In this document: piece by piece, positions 63,879-64,000 of the stretch
How positions within the stretch are numbered: position 1 is the first letter of the stretch
Layout of the letters: every line of letters begins with the position of its first letter
The notes under the pieces: model-generated
What the model was told of the DNA's origin: nothing
The model's input: only the letters and a program-made list of their open reading frames with translations
The model's database searches: none
Translations under genes and position numbers: made by a program
From: Jiella mangrovi
GTDB lineage: Bacteria > Pseudomonadota > Alphaproteobacteria > Rhizobiales > Rhizobiaceae
DNA length: 64,000 nucleotides
NCBI RefSeq assembly: GCF_017815135.1
Contig: NZ_JAGJCF010000021.1
Coordinates: 19,304 to 83,303 of the forward strand
Direction of reading: 5' to 3'

Positions 63879-64000
63879 CAACTGTGTTCATTCGAACGCC
63901 TTTCTGTCTCTCTGCATGGCGTTGAGAACAGTGAGAAGCTTTCTGGCGACGGCGATGATGCCGACTTTCTTCGATCCCGATCTTTCGGCGACGGCTTGAA
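63879..64000 (-). mobile_element. IS110-family insertion sequence, right-end part (continues past the window)
   Basis: The sequence after the broken repeat at 63878 is the 3' end of an IS110-type transposase gene plus nine non-coding bases. A very short non-coding right end is characteristic of the IS110 group. The other end and any bridge-RNA region lie outside the window. Confidence 0.75.
63888..64000 (-). CDS. IS110-family transposase, C-terminal fragment (cut by window end)
   Basis: The minus-strand frame ending at TGA (63888-63890) is open to the window edge and reads VGIIAVARKLLTVLNAMQRD near its end. The pattern K(V/I)xxIAVARKLLTxLNAM is the conserved C-terminus of the IS116/IS110/IS902 transposase family, the part holding the helix after the Tnp domain serine. 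These are DEDD/serine recombinases guided by a bridge RNA in characterised members. It has no ATG inside the window, so ORF callers miss it. Its start should lie about 0.9-1.2 kb to the right. Confidence 0.82.
   Translation of the reverse strand, partial: QAVAERSGSKKVGIIAVARKLLTVLNAMQRDRKAFE

Overview
The window is a dense, GC-rich bacterial chromosome segment. Gene content and order point to an alphaproteobacterium of the order Hyphomicrobiales (Rhizobiales): addB-addA order, DUF2849-cysI-DUF934-cysH, PuuD-type purine catabolism, a TreS/maltokinase fusion with GlgE, MmcB, and RIME-like and CCCGAGGATGAC-type intergenic repeats. No rRNA, tRNA or CRISPR array was seen. The genus cannot be fixed from this evidence.

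Layout. 1-4636: 3' end of addB and complete addA (recombinational repair). 4926-6125: a membrane diguanylate cyclase. 6176-13801 (minus): glgE, treS-mak and glgB, the trehalose-to-glucan (GlgE) pathway. 13902-14851: a lower-GC two-gene island with a SLATT-like two-helix membrane protein. 14853-28848 (minus): a purine catabolism and uptake region holding uraH, xdhA, xdhB, xdhC, a BMP-type ABC importer, puuD and guaD. It is interrupted between xdhB and xdhC by a hicAB toxin-antitoxin pair and a RIME-like repeat. 29043-34188: a DUF1963 protein, tesB, a UbiH-like monooxygenase and a branched-chain amino acid type binding protein. 34666-35417: a cold-shock protein and a small unknown protein.

35772-43698: assimilatory sulfate reduction, with DUF2849, cysI, DUF934, cysH, then a repeat-filled gap, cysD, cysN with an unusual membrane-spanning tail, a 55-residue membrane protein and an FAD oxidoreductase. 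CysH has the cysteine pattern of an APS reductase, which fits the absence of an APS kinase. 43814-53614: a polysaccharide export locus with an OPX lipoprotein, ABC permease and ATPase, two KpsE/Wzz-like proteins and two GT4 glycosyltransferases bridged by a 77-codon ORF. 54122-63601: an L,D-transpeptidase, a CueR-like regulator, a GMC oxidoreductase divergent from a DoxX-cupin-SMP30-VOC-GH63 cluster, and mmcB.

The right edge (63888-64000, minus) holds the C-terminal end of an IS110-family transposase that the ORF calls missed. It abuts a dispersed hairpin repeat that has lost its right arm, so the element appears to have inserted into that repeat. Several dispersed palindromic repeat families occupy the longer intergenic gaps. 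The observations most worth a second look are the IS110 insertion, the SLATT island, the membrane-tailed CysN with its small partner, the hicAB interruption of the xdh genes, the candidate operator before uraH, and the coupled 77-codon ORF.
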